Positions 61,041-64,000 of a DNA stretch of 64,000 bases are shown here, in pieces; the first letter of the stretch is position 1; every line of letters begins with the position of its first letter. The position numbers and the translations under genes are program-made. The stretch comes from Polytrichum commune. Taxonomy: Eukaryota; Streptophyta; Polytrichopsida; Polytrichales; Polytrichaceae. Below the pieces are notes generated by a model that worked only from the letters and a program-made list of their open reading frames with translations, was not told where the DNA came from and did not search any database. The stretch lies in NCBI GenBank assembly GCA_950295325.1, contig OX485804.1:35574429-35638428 (forward strand). Reading direction: 5' to 3'.

Positions 61041-64000
61041 ATGACCACCTCTGCGGCCTCCATGCTGCTGGACGTGGCGCCCGCGCTCTCGTCGCTCACC
61101 CTGGGCGCGGCCAAGGCGACCTCGACGAAGAATGCTTCGGTCCGGCCCTTCCCCGCCGGCCTTGCGCGGCCGTGCGGCGGCAGGGCGCTCGCCGGTGGTC
61201 GAACTTGGCAGAGCGTGAGGCGGCAGGTGAGCGGCCGCGCCCGCTTGGCTGCGGTGGCCGAGCTCTTCCCGTCGCTCGAGTCGGAGGTTCTTGGCGAGGA
61301 TGGCGAGGATGTGGAGGAGAAGCCCGCCGTTGTCGTCAAGCCCAAGACCGGAAAGGCCGCCTTGCTCCTGAAGCGCGACAGGGTGAGTGCCTCACCGCAT
61401 CCCACCCCTCGTTTCAACCTCCCATTCTGTAATGTAGTTATAGAATGCAATTTTGAACTTCAAAATGCTTTTGCCTGGGCATGGAGATGCCAATGTTGCA
61501 CTTCAATGTGGGGAGTGAGTTCAATATGCCGAACACATTTTGTAGTCTCCATTTCGACATGGAAACCAATTTGTCAGGTGAATTGGCACAGCACCTAGGA
61601 TACAACTCACGGAGATCGGGTAATGTGTAGGATGTTGGTTTTTGGTGTGTTGTGTGGTTTTTTTAGGTTTGGAATCTAAGTGTAGTTTCATGCAAGAATT
61701 CTCTGTAGTCTGCTTGGTACGCTTAGTTGCGCGCTTTCCCTTTTGGCGTACTGGCATGTGAAATAGTCTCTGGGCTGCATCTGAATTGTAGATATCTGAC
61801 AGATACAACAACCCTACCCCATTTCAAGTTGTAGATAAAACCCTATCCCATTTCAAGTTGATGTCTATGTGGTCCACAGGTTTGGAATGGTGTGAGTTCC
61901 ACTGCATTCCTTGATGTGACCGAATGCATTTTTGAATTTCAAATGCGCATGCGTGGACATTGAGGTGCCAAATGATGCCTTCAATGTCGGAAGTGATCTC
62001 AATTTGCCTAACCCAGTTTGTAAACTCCACGACATGGAAAGCCAATGTGCCAGCTGAATTGGCACAGCATTTGGGACGAGAAGGGGTAATGTGTGGAATG
62101 TTGCGTTTTGGTGCGTTGTGTGATTCTTTATGTCTGGAATGTAAGCCTATGAGGAAGAATTTTCTAAAGTCTGCTAGTGCAGTTATTTGCCAGTTTCCAT
62201 TTTGGTGTACTGGCAGGGGAAATGGTTCATGGGTTTGTTTTTTGTGTTTTTTTGGTTTCTACAGAGTGAGTAGAGAGTGGGAATAAGAGATCAGGTGTTG
62301 TATCTTAGGTGAATTCTGGAGGTTGTGTACCTGAACTGTAAATCTTGGGCCGAAACATCTAATTCAAACATGGTCCAACAAGTGTCAGTTTCTTACTGAT
62401 GACCTCTAGATAAAACCCTAACCCCTTATTTCCAAGTTATTGTCTGTGTGGTTCACAGGTTTGGAGTGTTGTGTGATTGTTTAGATGCAAGGAGCTAAAT
62501 AAGTCTACTAGTGCACTTAGTTTGCGGTTTCCATTTCGTTTATGGGCAGGTGAAATGGTATATGGATATTTTTTAGCTTTTTATTTTTGATATTCTTAGG
62601 GGGAGTGAGTGGAGAGTGGTACAAGTGATATGTGAATTCTGGAGGTTCTGCATTTGAAATGTAGATCTCTGACCGATATTAACTCCAGAGACATGGGTCA
62701 GCAAGTGCCTGTTTCTTACCTATGGCCTCTGGATAAAACACATTCCCATTCCAAGTTGATGTTTGTGTGGTCCACAGGTTTGGGGTGTCATGGGATTGTT
62801 TATGTCTGGAATTGAGCATACCAATAGGGGCATACATATAGCTCAGATGAAGGGTTAAAACCCTATGCCATCCCTTAGCTGATGTTATTGTGGTCCGCAG
62901 GACTTTCTGAATCCTGTGTCGGTGGGAAGTTTGACCATAGACCTTAAACCCTGTCAGTCATATATTCAAGATTTCCTAGGAAGTTTTTATGCATGCAAGA
63001 GCTAATCACAATCTCTTCGTCCACACACGGTATTTAATAATCATCTCAAATATGTTAAAAGCTGGAATTGTTCAGGTAGTTAGTCTCTCACCTTCCTTGT
63101 CCTAAGTTGCCTCGTGGGTCTAGAAGATTTGCAGTTTTGGGAATATCAACTGATGTGATGCTCACTTTTTAGGGCTTCGGACTTACATATTGGGGTTTTG
63201 CAGACAAGGTCAAAGAGGTACTTGGAGATTCAGAAATTGAGGGTGAAGAAGCAGGAATATGATCCTGATGCTGCTATCCGACTGGTGAAGGACACAGCTA
63301 GTCTTAAATTTGTTGAAACTGTGGAGGCCCACTTCCGCCTTAACATTGACCCTAAGTATACTGATCAACAGCTGCGTGCCACAGTAAGCCACTCCATTAA
63401 GTAGTTCTTGTTAATATTAAGCCAAATTTTCGTCTACCTATTAAGATAAGGTGGTTCATATGTTGCCTGTTCTCACTGAACTATAGCAGGATTGTATCGA
63501 TAGTGGCTCTTTTCTAATTTCTGGAATGTTGATGATCTGATATTGTGCAGGTGTCCCTTCCCAAGGGAACAGGTCAAACCATTAGGGTAGCAGTTCTTAC
63601 CCAAGGTCAGTGTGCTTCCACTTGAACAGATTCTTCGCTCAAAATATAGCTTTCTGGTAATGTGTGGAAGTCGAGCATGGACTATTGTTCAGTGAGAAAT
63701 ACTTTAAGTTCTCACTACATACAATGAGCAACAAGGTTGAATGAGTGACAAGGTTTATTATTGGTATAGTTGGGTCCTATCATTGAATGCCCAAGTGGCC
63801 ATTGAATCTGTGTCAGTAAAAGTATCCTCAGTGAATCTTCAGCTATCCTAAATTTGATGCGGACTTTGAGAGTTGATCTTTCATCAATTTATTTCTCCTT
63901 AGATCGCTGAACCATTGGCATGGTATATTTACAGGTGAGAAACAACAGGAAGCAAAGAATGCTGGTGCAGATTTTGTGGGAGCCGAGGATCTGATTGAGG
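61041..64000 (+). CDS. PRPL1: Plastid 50S ribosomal protein L1, 5' part (continues past the window)
   Basis: Nucleus-encoded bacterial-type L1 of the plastid ribosome; it binds 23S rRNA at the L1 stalk near the E site. Exons seen: 61041-61382, 63204-63383, 63551-63605 and 63935 to the window edge, covering 214 residues. Residues 1 to ~70 are a long Ala/Ser/Thr/Arg transit peptide (MTTSAASMLLDVAPALSSLT...). An acidic Glu/Asp linker follows, then the L1 domain from about residue 112: RSKRYLEIQKLRVKKQEYDP, AIRLVKDTASLKFVETVEAH, LNIDPKYTDQQLRATVSLPK, GTGQTIRVAVLTQGEK and NAGADFVGAEDLIE, all close to plastid L1. Exon 1 is very GC-rich compared with the rest, which is common for transit-peptide exons in some plants. 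Intron 1 (1821 bp) is built partly of degenerate repeats. The remaining ~130-140 residues lie beyond the window. Confidence 0.95.
61441..62905 (+). repeat. Degenerate repeats filling intron 1 of L1
   Basis: A block at 61441-61670 recurs at 61922-62110 (AATGC.TTTTGAA.TTCAAA, then GAATTGGCACAGCA, then GGTAATGTGT). A shorter motif, AAAACCCTATCCCATTTCAA followed by GTTGATGT.TATGTGGTCCACAGGTTTGG, occurs at about 61837, 62412, 62735 and 62856, with a half copy at 61807. Each copy ends in a CCACAG/GT-type sequence that resembles a 3' splice site. Confidence 0.75.

Noticed and set aside
61013-61450. Overlapping frames on both strands in the GC-rich L1 exon 1
   Set aside because: High GC removes stop codons in all frames; only the frame from 61041 gives a transit peptide joined to an L1 domain.

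Overview
The window is plant nuclear DNA. Genes are split by GT-AG introns, and five of the six recognised or well-supported genes match plant families; several carry organelle-targeting leaders. Wide AT-rich, repeat-filled stretches separate them. A degraded insertion of plastid DNA (psbH, petB exon 1, atpB/atpE ends) confirms a host with a chloroplast. The petB start reads ATGGGT and the plastid fragments are very AT-rich, which with the compact introns makes me lean to a non-flowering land plant such as a bryophyte. That is inference, not proof.

Layout. 1-5.4 kb: repeats, no gene. 5.5-7.7 kb: a cytosolic nucleotide-rhamnose synthase/epimerase-reductase (2 coding exons). 7.8-16.5 kb: several short inverted-repeat elements and one ~3-kb element. 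16.5-19.5 kb: mitochondrial dihydrolipoamide dehydrogenase (2 coding exons; its intron holds a tandem copy of the exon edge). 19.5-36.2 kb: repeats, an RCC1-like exon relic, a 463-bp tandem duplication, more inverted-repeat elements and a broken hAT transposase. 36.3-44.5 kb: a 12-exon DUF21/CBS (CNNM-type) membrane protein with a long foldback in intron 4. 44.5-50 kb: mostly repeats. 50.1-52.5 kb, minus strand: a plastid DnaJ-type zinc-finger protein plus a truncated 97%-identical copy of part of it. 53.6-54.1 kb, minus: an unrecognised 183-residue protein with a good TATA box. 55.3-55.7 kb: plastid-derived DNA. 56.1-58.6 kb: plastid iron superoxide dismutase (8 exons). 61.0 kb to the right edge: plastid ribosomal protein L1, cut off by the window after residue 214.

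The genes do not form an operon or cluster. Four products probably act in organelles (mitochondrial LPD; plastid DnaJ-type protein, FeSOD and L1), but plants encode most organelle proteins in the nucleus, so this is not evidence of shared function. I found no tRNA, rRNA or CRISPR array and nothing I would call a new biological system. The most useful oddities are structural: the plastid DNA mosaic, the exon-edge duplication in the LPD intron, the foldback in the DUF21 gene, the exon duplication beside the zinc-finger gene, and paired inverted motifs upstream of LPD and FeSOD.
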